Source: DASQZK01 sp963764345 (GTDB taxonomy: Bacteria; Bacteroidota; Bacteroidia; Bacteroidales; GCA-2748055). From it: a stretch of DNA of 64,000 nucleotides. Every line of letters begins with the position of its first letter. Positions within the stretch are counted from its first letter, which is position 1. The translations under genes were made by a program, and so were the position numbers. Shown here one piece after another: positions 8,940-18,248 of this stretch. Below the pieces are notes generated by a model. That model did no database searches and had not been told where the DNA came from. It saw nothing but the letters and a program-made list of their open reading frames with translations. Where the stretch lies: contig CAVXSF010000004.1 in NCBI GenBank assembly GCA_963764345.1, positions 228,103 through 292,102 on the forward strand. The letters are read 5' to 3'.

Positions 8940-10346
8940 ATGAAAACCTTCCTTGACGAGAATTTCCTGCTGCATTCCGTAACCGCGGAAAAATTATATC
9001 ACGATCATGCGGAAGGTCTTCCAGTCATTGACTATCACTGTCATCTTTCACCTGCGGAGATTGCCTCCGACAGGAAATTTGAAAACCTGACCGGAATATG
9101 GCTCGACGGCGATCATTATAAGTGGCGTGCCATGCGTGCAAACGGTATCGATGAGAAATATTGTACCGGCGATGCTCCCGACAGGGAAAAATTCCGGAAA
9201 TGGGCCGAAACGGTACCCATGACCATCCGAAATCCATTGTATCACTGGACACATCTCGAACTCAAACGATATTTCGGTATTGAGAAACTACTAAATCCGT
9301 CTACGGCTGATGCCATTTATGATGAGGCTACGGAAAAACTCCAGTCCGGAGAGTACAGCGTCAGGAATCTGCTCAGGAAGATGAAGGTGGAAACGTTATG
9401 CACCACCGATGATCCGGCTGACGATCTTGAGCACCATATACAGCTGAGAAACGAGAAGTTCGGGATTCGCGTCCTGCCGGCCTGGCGGCCCGACAAGGCT
9501 CTTGCCTTTGAATATCCGGATTCATACAGAACGTATCTTGAACGTCTGTCAGCGACATCCGGCATCGTGATCAAACATTTTGACGACCTTCTGTCTGCCC
9601 TGGCGAAACAACAGGATTTTTTTCATAGTCTTGGATGCCGTCTGTCTGACCATGGCCTGGAAACTTTTTATGCCGCCGATTTTACAAAAAACGAGGTTTT
9701 TGACCACTTCGACAGGGTTATGACAGGCCAGAAGCTTTCAACAGCCGCCGTGCATCAATTGAAATCAGCGCTGCTCTTCCACCTGGCTGAGATGGACTTT
9801 GAAAAAGGCTGGACGCAGCAGTATCATGTGGGAGCCATCCGGAACAACAATTCCGGGATGTTTGAGAAGCTCGGCGCCGACAAGGGATACGATTCGATCG
9901 GTGATTTTGAACTGGCCCGCCCGATGTCGAAGTTCCTGGACAGGCTGGCCGCCAAAAACAAGCTGGCCAAAACCATCCTCTATAACCTCAATCCCCGTGA
10001 CAATGAACTGGTTGCAACCATGGCCGGCAATTTCAACGACGGCACGATACCGGGTAAGATACAGTTCGGTTCCGGATGGTGGTTCCTTGATCAGAAAGAC
10101 GGTATTGAGAAACAGATGAATACCCTTTCCAATATGGGACTGCTGAGCCGTTTCGTAGGCATGCTCACCGATTCACGCAGCTTCCTCTCCTACCCCAGAC
10201 ATGAGTATTTCAGGAGGATACTATGCAACCTCATCGGGAAGGATGTGGAAAAAGGTGAACTGCCTGGCGACATGGAACTCCTGGGGGAAATTGTCGAAGG
10301 GATTTGCTATTATAATGCAAAGGCCTATTTCGGATTTGAAAAATAA
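8940..10346 (+). CDS. uxaC: Glucuronate/galacturonate isomerase
   Basis: A 468-residue UxaC of the amidohydrolase-fold family. The N-terminal metal site appears as DYHCHLSPAEIA, followed by NLTGIWLDGDHYKWRAMRANGI, FRKWAETVP, TTDDPADDLEHH, FHLAEMDFEKGW, QYHVGAIRNNN, the characteristic FGSGWWFLDQKDGIEKQM and MLTDSRSFLSYPRHEYFRR. It isomerises glucuronate to fructuronate and galacturonate to tagaturonate. The start ATG at 8940 gives the usual MKTFLDENFLL N-terminus; an in-frame extension to 8778 overlaps uxaE and is rejected. It acts directly before UxaE. It converges with the GH30 gene. Confidence 0.95.
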   Translation: MKTFLDENFLLHSVTAEKLYHDHAEGLPVIDYHCHLSPAEIASDRKFENLTGIWLDGDHYKWRAMRANGIDEKYCTGDAPDREKFRKWAETVPMTIRNPLYHWTHLELKRYFGIEKLLNPSTADAIYDEATEKLQSGEYSVRNLLRKMKVETLCTTDDPADDLEHHIQLRNEKFGIRVLPAWRPDKALAFEYPDSYRTYLERLSATSGIVIKHFDDLLSALAKQQDFFHSLGCRLSDHGLETFYAADFTKNEVFDHFDRVMTGQKLSTAAVHQLKSALLFHLAEMDFEKGWTQQYHVGAIRNNNSGMFEKLGADKGYDSIGDFELARPMSKFLDRLAAKNKLAKTILYNLNPRDNELVATMAGNFNDGTIPGKIQFGSGWWFLDQKDGIEKQMNTLSNMGLLSRFVGMLTDSRSFLSYPRHEYFRRILCNLIGKDVEKGELPGDMELLGEIVEGICYYNAKAYFGFEK

Positions 10347-10450
10347 ACCATCCGTAATCTCCCCCAAATCTCCCCGGGACAGGAAGACTTTCCCAAGGTT
10401 AACATTTGGCAGAAAGGGCTAAGACTTTCAATACAAGCACTTTTTCGCTG

Positions 10451-11882
10451 TTACAACTTCACCGTAAAGGAGCTGAACGATTTAGGCTGAATGCTGACTA
10501 CCAGGTAATGGTTACCGATTTTGATCTGCCTGACGACCTTTGTGAATTCAGTGTTAACGATGATACCAGCCACCTCGTTACCAGGATTCAGGAAAACCAG
10601 CATATCATCATAATCCGGCGGGTGATTTCAGTTTCACAGCACCGGGTTTAACCGTATGACTCAGTTGTTTGAACAGGTAATATTCCGGGTTATATCTGAA
10701 GTTCCGGGTTTTGGTGTCGACGGTGATCAGGCTGTTCTGTTTCCATCCCCAACGGCTCTTCCCTGTTTCGTCGAGGACCATGTTCCAGTACATGTATGCA
10801 CTGATGCCATTTTCAAAGTAGTGTTTTATCAGCGACCACGTATATTCGGCAGCCTTCCAGTCATTCGATCCGTCGCCGCATTCCGATTCGGTCTGCATCA
10901 GCTTAAGATCAGGGTATTTTTCATGGATGCCGGCAATTGCCTGCTTCCCGGCCCACTGGAAACCCACTCCTGTAATGTATGGTCCGGCGAGGGGATCCTG
11001 AAGGATGGTATCCACATTTTCTATATAAGGCCGTTCATATGTACCATACCAGATCTGTGCATTCAGGTTGTCTTTTTTGAATTGGGGTCCCAGGTACCGG
11101 CCGATAAATATTGCCTGGTCGGAGGGCTTCCAGACGCAGCTTGGGAAGGGTTGGCATGAATTGGGCTCATTCTGTACATGCACTGCATAGAGGTGGATCC
11201 CTTCCTTCCGGTAAGCCTGTACAAATTTTTCAAAATAAAGCGCATAAGCCTTCAGGTAAGGCTCTTTCATAATAAACTCAGTCACACCCTCCTTTCCGGC
11301 TCCTTCCGGACTGAGATCGTTCACCTCTGCCGGTCTGCAGGCATAATTATCATTGGTTTTCATCCAAGAGGGAGGACACCATGGGGAAGCCCAGACCTTC
11401 AGATCCGGATTGTAAGCCATGGCTGCTTTGATATAAGGGATGAGTACTTCCTTATCCCGGTCGATGCTGAAATGCTCCATGCCGAAATCACCGGGTGTTT
11501 CATCGAGTGAATACCAGTCGCGTGCATAATCATTCGCACCGATAGGGACGCGGCAAATAGTGAAGTTACATCCTTCAGGGGTGAAGAAGTCTTTCAGAAT
11601 CTTTTGCCTGCTGCTGTCGGGCAGCACGTTCAGTGCATCCCAGCCCAGCTCGTTAAAACATGCACCGAAGCCGTCAACGGTTTGTTGAAGGGCTTCCGGA
11701 TCCACAGTGATCAACGGAATGCCCTCGTGACCTGACGGCATTACCGGATAGGATGATTCCTCCCACCGGTCGTGAGGGGTTGAAGTAATGAAGGTGAACT
11801 GTTCGGTTTTCTTCGTTTTACAGGATGTGAAAATAATGGCTGAAACAAGAAAAATAAAGAATAATCTATTTGTTGCTGGCAT
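10451..11882 (-). CDS. GH30 family glucosylceramidase-like beta-glycosidase lipoprotein, one frameshift
   Basis: A secreted lipoprotein (signal and lipobox ending FTSC, Cys21) with a GH30 TIM barrel: DGFGACFNELGWDAL, RVPIGANDYARDWY, WASPWCPPSWMK, acid/base Glu239 in VQNEPN and nucleophile Glu332 in QTESECG. The reading frame stops at 10608, but the next frame continues YDDMLVFLNPGNEVAG and VVSIQPKSFSSFTVKL, the GH30 beta-sandwich C-terminus, to a TAA at 10451-10453. Dropping one T near 10622 (PAGYDDM) unites them. Such enzymes release glucose from beta-linked glucans. Its start overlaps the end of the GH3 gene by 17 bases, so they are one operon. Confidence 0.85.
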
Positions 11883-14118
11883 TGTCTGTAAGTTTAAATG
11901 AGGCTTCTTTTACATCATCCGAACTGGTTCCGACAAAGACTTTGAAATCTCCAGGTTCGGCAACGTATTTCATGTTATTGTCATAAAATTTAAAATCATC
12001 GGAAGTCAGTGTGAAATTCACATCCACCGTTTCACCTTTTTTGATCATGACCTTCTTGAATCCCTTCAGCTCTTTCACAGGGCGGGTTACACTGGCGACC
12101 AGGTCACGGATGTATAGTTGGACCACTTCCTCCCCGTCATAGTCACCGGTATTGGTTACTTTCACCGACACCACCAGGGGTTCACCGAATGCGATTTCCG
12201 GTTTATTGAGACTGATGTCCGAATAGGAGAAGGTGGTATAGCTCAGGCCAAAACCAAACGGATACAAGGGTGTATTGGGAATATCGAGGTACCTTGACGT
12301 AAAGAAGTCTCCTTTCACATAAGGGCGCCCCGTATTCTTATGGTTATAATATACCGGGATCTGTCCGACTGACAAAGGAAAATCGACCGGAAGTTTCCCG
12401 GAGGGGTTGTAGTCACCGAAGAGTACATCGGCAATAGCGTCGCCACCTTCGGTTCCGAGGAACCATGTTTCCAGGATAGCCGGCATATTTTCAGCAGTCC
12501 ACTGAAAGGTCAGGGGTCTTCCGTTCATCAGTACTACCACCACCGGTTTGCCGGTTTTATGAAGTTCTTTCAGCAGGTCGACCTGGACACCAGGGATGGA
12601 GATATCGGACCTGGAATGGGCTTCCCCGCTCATCATTCCACTTTCACCAACAGCCACGATTACTACGTCGGCACGACGGGCAGCACTTAAGGCGGCGCCA
12701 AAGCCTTCTTTTGAATCACCGGTGATCTCGCAGCCTTTGGCGTAGAGGATGTTAGTACCTGTCAGTTTTTTCCTGATACCGGTAAGCAGGCTGACGGCTT
12801 CTTCAGGCCGCCCTTTTGCACTCCAGTTGGAAATAAGGTCGGCCTGGGAATCAGCAAGAGGTCCAATCACGGCAATAGTCCGGGTTTTTTTGGACAAGGG
12901 TAAGATCTTGTTATCATTTTTTAAAAGCACAATGGATTTGCGGGCAATATCCCTGGCATGTTCAACGTGGGAAGGATACAGCAGAAGTTCCTTTTCACGC
13001 TCGGTTGAACAATACCGGTAGGGGTCATCAAACAGCCCGAGTCTGAACTTGATTCTGAGGATCCTTCTTACGGCATCGTCGATCAGCTTTTCATCTACAG
13101 CGCCGGATTTCACGAGTGCGGGTAGGTTCTTGATATAGGAATTGGAACACATGTCCATATCAGTGCCGGCCTTTATGGCCAATTCTGCAGCCTGGGACTT
13201 ATCTGCTGCCACGCCATGATTCACCAGTTCGCCAACACTGTTCCAGTCGGAGACGACAAAGCCTGTGAAGCCCCATTCCCCTTTCAGCTTATCTCTTAGG
13301 AGGTAAGGATTTGATGTTGACGGGATACCGGCTATTTCATTGAATGAATTCATAAAGGTTCCCACTCCGGCTTCCACAGCGGCATGGAAAGGGGGTAAGT
13401 AAATGTCGTTGAGGGTGCGGAGAGAGATATCCACGGTGTTATAGTCACGACCACCTTCGGCAGCACCGTAAGCGGCGAAGTGTTTGGCACAGGCCACGAT
13501 CGTATTGTTATCGGCAAGGTTATTACCCTGGAATCCTTCGACCCTGGCTTTGGCTACCATGCTACCCAGGAAGGGATCATTTCCGGCGCCTTCCATAATC
13601 CTGCCCCAGCGGGGATCCCTGGCAATGTCGACCATAGGGGCAAATGTCCATTGCACTCCCTGTGCTGAAGCCTCGATGGCAGCTATACGTGCCGATTCCC
13701 TGATCCCTGCAGTATCCCAGCTTGCAGTCTCTCCAAGAGGTATGGGGAAGATGGTGCGGTAACCATGTATTACATCCAGACCGAAAATAAGCGGGATCCC
13801 AAGCCTGGTTTCTTTCACGGCGATCTCCTGGGCTTTCCGGGTTCTTTCAGCACCGACCAGGTTCAGGATGGAACCTATCTTGCCGGCCCGGAGATCAGCC
13901 ATATCATCATTGCTGCCCAGAACGGGTCCGGTGGCTGCACCCCCAGTACTGATCTGGTTCATCTGCCCGACCTTCTCCTCGAGGGTCATTTTGGCCAGTA
14001 CGGTATCTATTCTATGTTCAATTTCCCTGTCTGCAGAAGACGTGGTCTCCTGGGGAGCCCTGTTACAGGAAAGGATGAGGCTCAGCAGTGCGGTGAAAAG
14101 GAAAACCTTTTTTATCAT
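11866..14118 (-). CDS. bglX: GH3 beta-glucosidase lipoprotein (BglX type)
   Basis: A 750-residue GH3 enzyme exported as a lipoprotein (LLSLILSC). Domain order is the GH3 N-terminal barrel (MTLEEKVGQMNQ, PMVDIARDPRWGR, KHFAAYGAAEGGRDYN), nucleophile Asp in GFVVSDWNS, the GH3 C-terminal domain (ARKSIVLLKNDN, VAVGESGMMSGEAHSR, PSGKLPVDFP, FGFGLSYTTF) and a fibronectin-III-like end. It hydrolyses beta-1,4 or beta-1,3/1,6 gluco-oligosaccharides in the periplasm or at the cell surface. With the GH30 and GH94 genes it forms a beta-glucan set. A -7 box lies 30 bases upstream of the start. Confidence 0.93.
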   Translation of the reverse strand: MIKKVFLFTALLSLILSCNRAPQETTSSADREIEHRIDTVLAKMTLEEKVGQMNQISTGGAATGPVLGSNDDMADLRAGKIGSILNLVGAERTRKAQEIAVKETRLGIPLIFGLDVIHGYRTIFPIPLGETASWDTAGIRESARIAAIEASAQGVQWTFAPMVDIARDPRWGRIMEGAGNDPFLGSMVAKARVEGFQGNNLADNNTIVACAKHFAAYGAAEGGRDYNTVDISLRTLNDIYLPPFHAAVEAGVGTFMNSFNEIAGIPSTSNPYLLRDKLKGEWGFTGFVVSDWNSVGELVNHGVAADKSQAAELAIKAGTDMDMCSNSYIKNLPALVKSGAVDEKLIDDAVRRILRIKFRLGLFDDPYRYCSTEREKELLLYPSHVEHARDIARKSIVLLKNDNKILPLSKKTRTIAVIGPLADSQADLISNWSAKGRPEEAVSLLTGIRKKLTGTNILYAKGCEITGDSKEGFGAALSAARRADVVIVAVGESGMMSGEAHSRSDISIPGVQVDLLKELHKTGKPVVVVLMNGRPLTFQWTAENMPAILETWFLGTEGGDAIADVLFGDYNPSGKLPVDFPLSVGQIPVYYNHKNTGRPYVKGDFFTSRYLDIPNTPLYPFGFGLSYTTFSYSDISLNKPEIAFGEPLVVSVKVTNTGDYDGEEVVQLYIRDLVASVTRPVKELKGFKKVMIKKGETVDVNFTLTSDDFKFYDNNMKYVAEPGDFKVFVGTSSDDVKEASFKLTDNASNK

Positions 14119-14147
14119 GATCGTTGGATTTAATTTTCTGTTGCGGC

Positions 14148-14178
14148 CAAAGATACTAAACCCCCGGCCTTTTTAAAA
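14148..14178 (-). promoter_or_regulatory. Bacteroidota promoter for the GH3-GH30 unit
   Basis: On the minus strand TATCTTTG (14155-14148) is a perfect TAnnTTTG -7 box. Nineteen bases upstream is TTTT (14178-14175), one base from the -33 TTTG consensus. The GH3 ATG follows 30 bases downstream. Confidence 0.55.
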
Positions 14179-14228
14179 GAAATTGAAAACTCTCTTTTTT
14201 GTTTATTATAAGATTCATGTCCTGACAT

Positions 14229-16667
14229 CTAGCCCATCTCAACTTCCACATGATACTCACCTATTTTTGTATGGACCGGAATGAGGGTGGATTTATGGTC
14301 TTTTCCGTTCACCTTCATGTTTTTAACCCCTTTACTCACCCCTTTTGGATTTGTAACGGTGATATGGTAGACGGAACCACGGAATTTCCGGGTCACCGAG
14401 AAGCCTTTCCAGTTATCGGGTATACAGGGATTGATCCTCAGCCCGTCGAATTCAGGCTGAATACCCAGTATATACCGGCTGATGGCGTAGAAGTTCCATG
14501 CTGCCGTTCCGGTGAGCCATGAATTTTTGGCTTCGCCGGGACGGTAAGCATCTTTGCCTGCGATCATCTGCGAGTAAACGTAAGGTTCGGTTTTATGCAG
14601 ATCACTGATCTCCTCCAGGAAGGAAGGTGCAATTTTCTGATAATATTCGAACGCCCGATTGCCGTTACCGAGGACGGTCTCAGCAATCATGATCCATGGA
14701 TTGTTATGGCAGAATATTCCTGCATTTTCTTTGTAACCCGGAGGATAGCTGGTGATTTCGCCCATCTCGATGTGGTATTCGGTGAATGCCGGGTGGTTTA
14801 AGACGATACCATATTCACAGTCGAGATGTTTTTTCACCGATTCGAGGGCTTTAGCGGCTCGCCCATCCTCTTTCCCAATGCCGGCCATAACACAGAAACC
14901 CTGTGATTCGATGAATATTTTTCCTTCCTTGTTCTTCGATGACCCAACCGGCTCACCAAAATGATTGTAAGCCCTCAGGAACCATTCCCCGTCCCATCCG
15001 GCCTCATCCACGGCCAGTTTCATCCGCTCAATATGCTGGCGCGCCGATTCTGCTTCATCTATAAGCCCCAGTTTATCGCAAAGTGATGCGTATTCTTCAC
15101 CAAAAAACACGAACATGCCGGCGATCAAAACCGATTCCGCCTTCCCTCCTTCCCCGTTTTCAGTGGTCTGGTAAGATTCATCCGGATTGTTACTGAAGCA
15201 GTTCAGGTTCAGGCAATCGTTCCAGTCGGCGCGTCCTATCAGGGGCAGCAGGTTGGGACCCAGGTTGTTTACCACATGATTGAATGACCGTTTAAGATGT
15301 TCAAGAAGCGGTGCCGATCTTGACTCATTGTTATCGAAAGGTACATTTTCATCGAGTATGGAATAATCGCCGGTCTCCCTGATATATGCCACCGTTGATC
15401 CGATAAGCCAGAGGGGATCGTCGTTGAAATTACCACCGATCTCGCTGTTCCCTTTCCTGGTAAGGGGCTGGTACTGGTGCCAGGCTCCGCCGTCTTCAAG
15501 CTGGGTGGCAGCAAGGTCGAGGATCCTTTCCCTGGCTTTCCCCGGAATCTGGTGTACAAATCCCAGCAGGTCCTGGTTGGAATCCCTGAATCCCATACCT
15601 CTCCCGATGCCGGATTCAAAGAACGAAGCACTTCGCGACATCTGGAAAGTGATCATGCACTGGTACGGATTCCATACATTGACCATCCGCATCAGTCTTT
15701 CATCGGGATGTTCAAGTTGCCATGAAGACAGGAGGTCATCCCAGTAAGCCCTGAGATCGGCATAAGCTCTGTCTACAGATTCTGACGACGAAAAAGACTG
15801 TATAATTTTTTCAGCCCCGGTCTTGTTGATAACACCTTTTGATTTCCATTTCCTGTCCTGTTCGTTTTCAACATAACCCAGCATAAATATAAGGTCACGC
15901 GACTCCCCCGGTTCGAGGGATATCTCGAGGCAATGAGAAGCGATGGGTGACCAGCCATGGGCGACAGTATTGCCCGATTTCCCGTTAAAAACCGAGTCGG
16001 GCCGGTCAAAGCCGTTGTACATTCCCAAAAAAACATCCCGTTCCGTGTCGAAACCGCTTACCGGTATATTGACCGAATAAAAAGCATAATGATCACGACG
16101 TTCCCTGTATTCCGTTTTGTGGTAAATAACGGAACCCTCCACTTCCACTTCACCGGTAGAGAAATTCCGCTGGAAATTCGTCATATCGTCCTGTGCGTTC
16201 CACAGGCACCATTCTGCAAACGAAAAAAATTTAAAATCCCTGATCTTACGGGTATTGTTGGTGAAGCGCACTCTCTGGACTTCTGCTTCCACCCCGAGAG
16301 GAACCATATACAAGACTTCACAACTTAGTCCGTTCAGCTCGCCTTTTATTCGCGTATAGTTGAGACCGTGACGGCATTCATAGAAATCCAGCCGCGTTTT
16401 GGCCGGCTTCCACCCCGGCGACCAGATACCAAGGTCGTTCTCACGGATATAGAAGTATTTACCTCCTGAATCTATAGGTACATTATTATACCTGTAGCGG
16501 GTGATACGCCGCAACCGGGGGTCTTTGTAAAAACTATATCCTCCGGCCGTATTGGAGATGATGGAATGAAAATGATCGTTCCCCAGGTAATTGATCCATG
16601 GATAAGGCGTTTCCGGAGTGGTAATTACATACTCCCTGTTTTTGTCGTCAAAATAACCGTATTTCAT
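14229..16667 (-). CDS. GH94 glycoside phosphorylase, cellobiose phosphorylase type
   Basis: An 812-residue cytosolic protein with no signal peptide. The N-terminal beta-sandwich starts MKYGYFDDKNREYVI with PWINYLGN, and the catalytic barrel has GIGRGMGFRDSNQDLLGF (phosphate/substrate region), GAWHQYQPLTRKGN, NDDPLW at 415-420 containing the general acid Asp, and LIGRADWNDCLNLN. GH94 phosphorylases split cellobiose with phosphate to glucose 1-phosphate and glucose; the close match in length and motifs supports cellobiose phosphorylase, though cellodextrin or laminaribiose specificity is not excluded. It would process disaccharides imported after GH3/GH30 action. It is upstream of the GH3 gene with 110 bases between, so it has its own transcript or reads through. 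Confidence 0.88.
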   Translation of the reverse strand: MKYGYFDDKNREYVITTPETPYPWINYLGNDHFHSIISNTAGGYSFYKDPRLRRITRYRYNNVPIDSGGKYFYIRENDLGIWSPGWKPAKTRLDFYECRHGLNYTRIKGELNGLSCEVLYMVPLGVEAEVQRVRFTNNTRKIRDFKFFSFAEWCLWNAQDDMTNFQRNFSTGEVEVEGSVIYHKTEYRERRDHYAFYSVNIPVSGFDTERDVFLGMYNGFDRPDSVFNGKSGNTVAHGWSPIASHCLEISLEPGESRDLIFMLGYVENEQDRKWKSKGVINKTGAEKIIQSFSSSESVDRAYADLRAYWDDLLSSWQLEHPDERLMRMVNVWNPYQCMITFQMSRSASFFESGIGRGMGFRDSNQDLLGFVHQIPGKARERILDLAATQLEDGGAWHQYQPLTRKGNSEIGGNFNDDPLWLIGSTVAYIRETGDYSILDENVPFDNNESRSAPLLEHLKRSFNHVVNNLGPNLLPLIGRADWNDCLNLNCFSNNPDESYQTTENGEGGKAESVLIAGMFVFFGEEYASLCDKLGLIDEAESARQHIERMKLAVDEAGWDGEWFLRAYNHFGEPVGSSKNKEGKIFIESQGFCVMAGIGKEDGRAAKALESVKKHLDCEYGIVLNHPAFTEYHIEMGEITSYPPGYKENAGIFCHNNPWIMIAETVLGNGNRAFEYYQKIAPSFLEEISDLHKTEPYVYSQMIAGKDAYRPGEAKNSWLTGTAAWNFYAISRYILGIQPEFDGLRINPCIPDNWKGFSVTRKFRGSVYHITVTNPKGVSKGVKNMKVNGKDHKSTLIPVHTKIGEYHVEVEMG

Positions 16668-16707
16668 GAGTAAATATTTAATTTAAGTTATTGGTCTCAT
16701 AGCCTGT

Positions 16708-16824
16708 CCCGCTACAGCGGGAGTGCTTCCATACACCAGGCTTTTTGAATTAAGCCTAATGTCACTCCCGTTGGTCGTGAGATCGCTTCGCTAAGTTATT
16801 CACTTCCTTCATGAGATCGCTTCG
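16708..16824. repeat. Small repeat cluster: hairpin and 13-base direct repeats
   Basis: CCCGCT-AC-AGCGGG (16708-16721) is a small hairpin. TGAGATCGCTTCG occurs at 16778-16790 and again at 16812-16824. They lie in the 232-base gap upstream of the GH94 gene. Such short GC-rich hairpin plus GATCGCTTCG units occur as dispersed repeats in many Bacteroidota genomes. No coding capacity. Confidence 0.45.
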
Positions 16825-16899
16825 AGAAGTACATGTCCTTTTATGCTACCTCCATCTGAATTTATAATCGTGTCACGGAAGTTTCATTTGATATTTTGT

Positions 16900-17631
16900 T
16901 TATTTGGAGGGTTTTGCCAAATTAGTTTTGCCGTCTTTTCCCCTGATGTTTTTCAGAATATCCTCAAGGTAATCCGCCTGGATCTCCTGGATCTCAAGAA
17001 GCCGTTTACTTTGATGGACGATCAGGTGATCCATTTTTTCATTCAGCATCCTGATCTCCAGTTCGGCCTTCAGATTGACCTTGTAATCGTGTTCGCTACG
17101 CTGCCGGTCTTTCTCTTCCTGCCTGTTCTGGCTCATCATGATGATGGGTGCCTGGATGGCGGCAAGACAGGACAGGATGAGGTTTAAAAGGATGAAGGGA
17201 TAGGGATCGAATGCTTTGGTTGCCAGGGCTATGACATTTAAGGCCATCCATCCCAGGATAAAAGTAAAGAAGATGATGATGAAGGTCCAGCTTCCCCCAA
17301 ATTCCGCTATATGATCCGCTATGCGTTGTCCCAAAGAGAATTTCTCATCGATCACATCCTCGATATTTTCCGACAGGATCTTGCTTTGGGTAATGGAATC
17401 TACCACCTCTGTCTCAAGCGTATCCACCTCACCAGTTTCTTCCCTGATCAGCCCTGTAAGGTATTGCTTCCGGTATTTGTTGAGCTCGGTAATGGAAATG
17501 TAATCGTTCATGGTAAATCCGGGGTAATCCTTCTTAATCAGTTCATAAATGGATCTGCGAAGCATTTCGCCCCGGTAAGCTTCCCCGGCAGGGATGCTTT
17601 GTTTTGAAATGTAACTGGTCACCTTGTCCAT
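16900..17631 (-). CDS. DUF1003 inner-membrane protein
   Basis: A 243-residue protein. After an alpha-helical N-terminal half comes a DUF1003 domain: LGQRIADHIAEFGGSWTFI, two membrane segments (FIIIFFTFILGWMALNVI and PFILLNLILSCLAAIQAPII), then MMSQNRQEEKDRQRSEHDYKVN and a C-terminal coiled coil. The function of DUF1003 is unknown. The longest frame reaches 17832, but its first 67 residues look like translated spacer. ATG 17631 (MDKVTSYISKQS) gives a sensible N-terminus. It stands alone, with no obvious operon partner. Confidence 0.8.
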   Translation of the reverse strand: MDKVTSYISKQSIPAGEAYRGEMLRRSIYELIKKDYPGFTMNDYISITELNKYRKQYLTGLIREETGEVDTLETEVVDSITQSKILSENIEDVIDEKFSLGQRIADHIAEFGGSWTFIIIFFTFILGWMALNVIALATKAFDPYPFILLNLILSCLAAIQAPIIMMSQNRQEEKDRQRSEHDYKVNLKAELEIRMLNEKMDHLIVHQSKRLLEIQEIQADYLEDILKNIRGKDGKTNLAKPSK

Positions 17632-17713
17632 AGCAGTAGTGATAATAAGCCGGCAAGGCAAAAATACCATACCGGGAAAATGAATAAATGAAGGTGAATA
17701 AAGATAGTGAATT

Positions 17714-17974
17714 GTGATGAAAGAGGAAAGAGCATTGAAAAAGGTGAAGGGAAACGGGGAAGAAGGTGAACAGAAAATATCTTGTTCCGGGTTTTCATCA
17801 GAGATCGGTTTTGGATTATTTATGGAAAACAATTACGGTATTCAGATGAAAGCCGGATATGATATGGGGCATCAAAAATTAACGAAGCTGGCTCCTGACA
17901 AGCTGAGCAATTTTTCCGTTCAGTTCGGGCTTTTGTACAGGTTTTTAAATAACAAAATAATCTATGTAAAGTAG
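17714..17974 (+). pseudogene. Fragment of an outer-membrane beta-barrel protein
   Basis: The frame reads SGFSSEIGFGLFMENNYGIQ, then MKAGYDMGHQ, and near the end NFSVQFGLLYRF. Alternating hydrophobic strands ending in a Phe-rich final strand are typical of the C-terminus of porin-like barrels. No signal peptide or earlier strands precede it, so it is probably a decayed remnant of a larger gene. Confidence 0.4.
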
Positions 17975-18178
17975 ATCATTTCATGAGAGATTTGAAGGCC
18001 CGCAAATGTTTTATTCGATATATTCATTAGCTGGATCAGGGAACAAGCTGCCAGCTTTTCATATATGTTCTGCTTTGATGTCTTTTCATTGAAAGAACGG
18101 GGCAAAGAATGTAATTTTTCAAAGATCTGAGCCTGAATTCGGGATCTGTCCTGCTTGATTATACTGAAGATAAAAGAA

Positions 18179-18216
18179 GGCGTCATAAAAGTCCTTGAAA
18201 ATACCTTTATGACGCC
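18179..18216 (-). terminator. Intrinsic terminator after the peroxiredoxin gene
   Basis: GGCGTCATAAA at 18179-18189 and TTTATGACGCC at 18206-18216 are perfect 11-base arms. Read leftwards from the peroxiredoxin stop at 18249, the hairpin is followed by a T-rich stretch (TTCTTTTATC). Confidence 0.65.
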
Positions 18217-18248
18217 CTCTGTATTTATTTTATAGTTTCGCAATAGTA

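Noticed and set aside
10406..10651. Plus-strand 81-residue frame after uxaC
   Set aside because: The opposite strand encodes the C-terminal beta-sandwich of the GH30 enzyme in the shifted frame, so this is antisense.
17962..18243. Minus-strand 93-residue frame
   Set aside because: It spans the peroxiredoxin terminator hairpin and shows no family features; composition looks like spacer.
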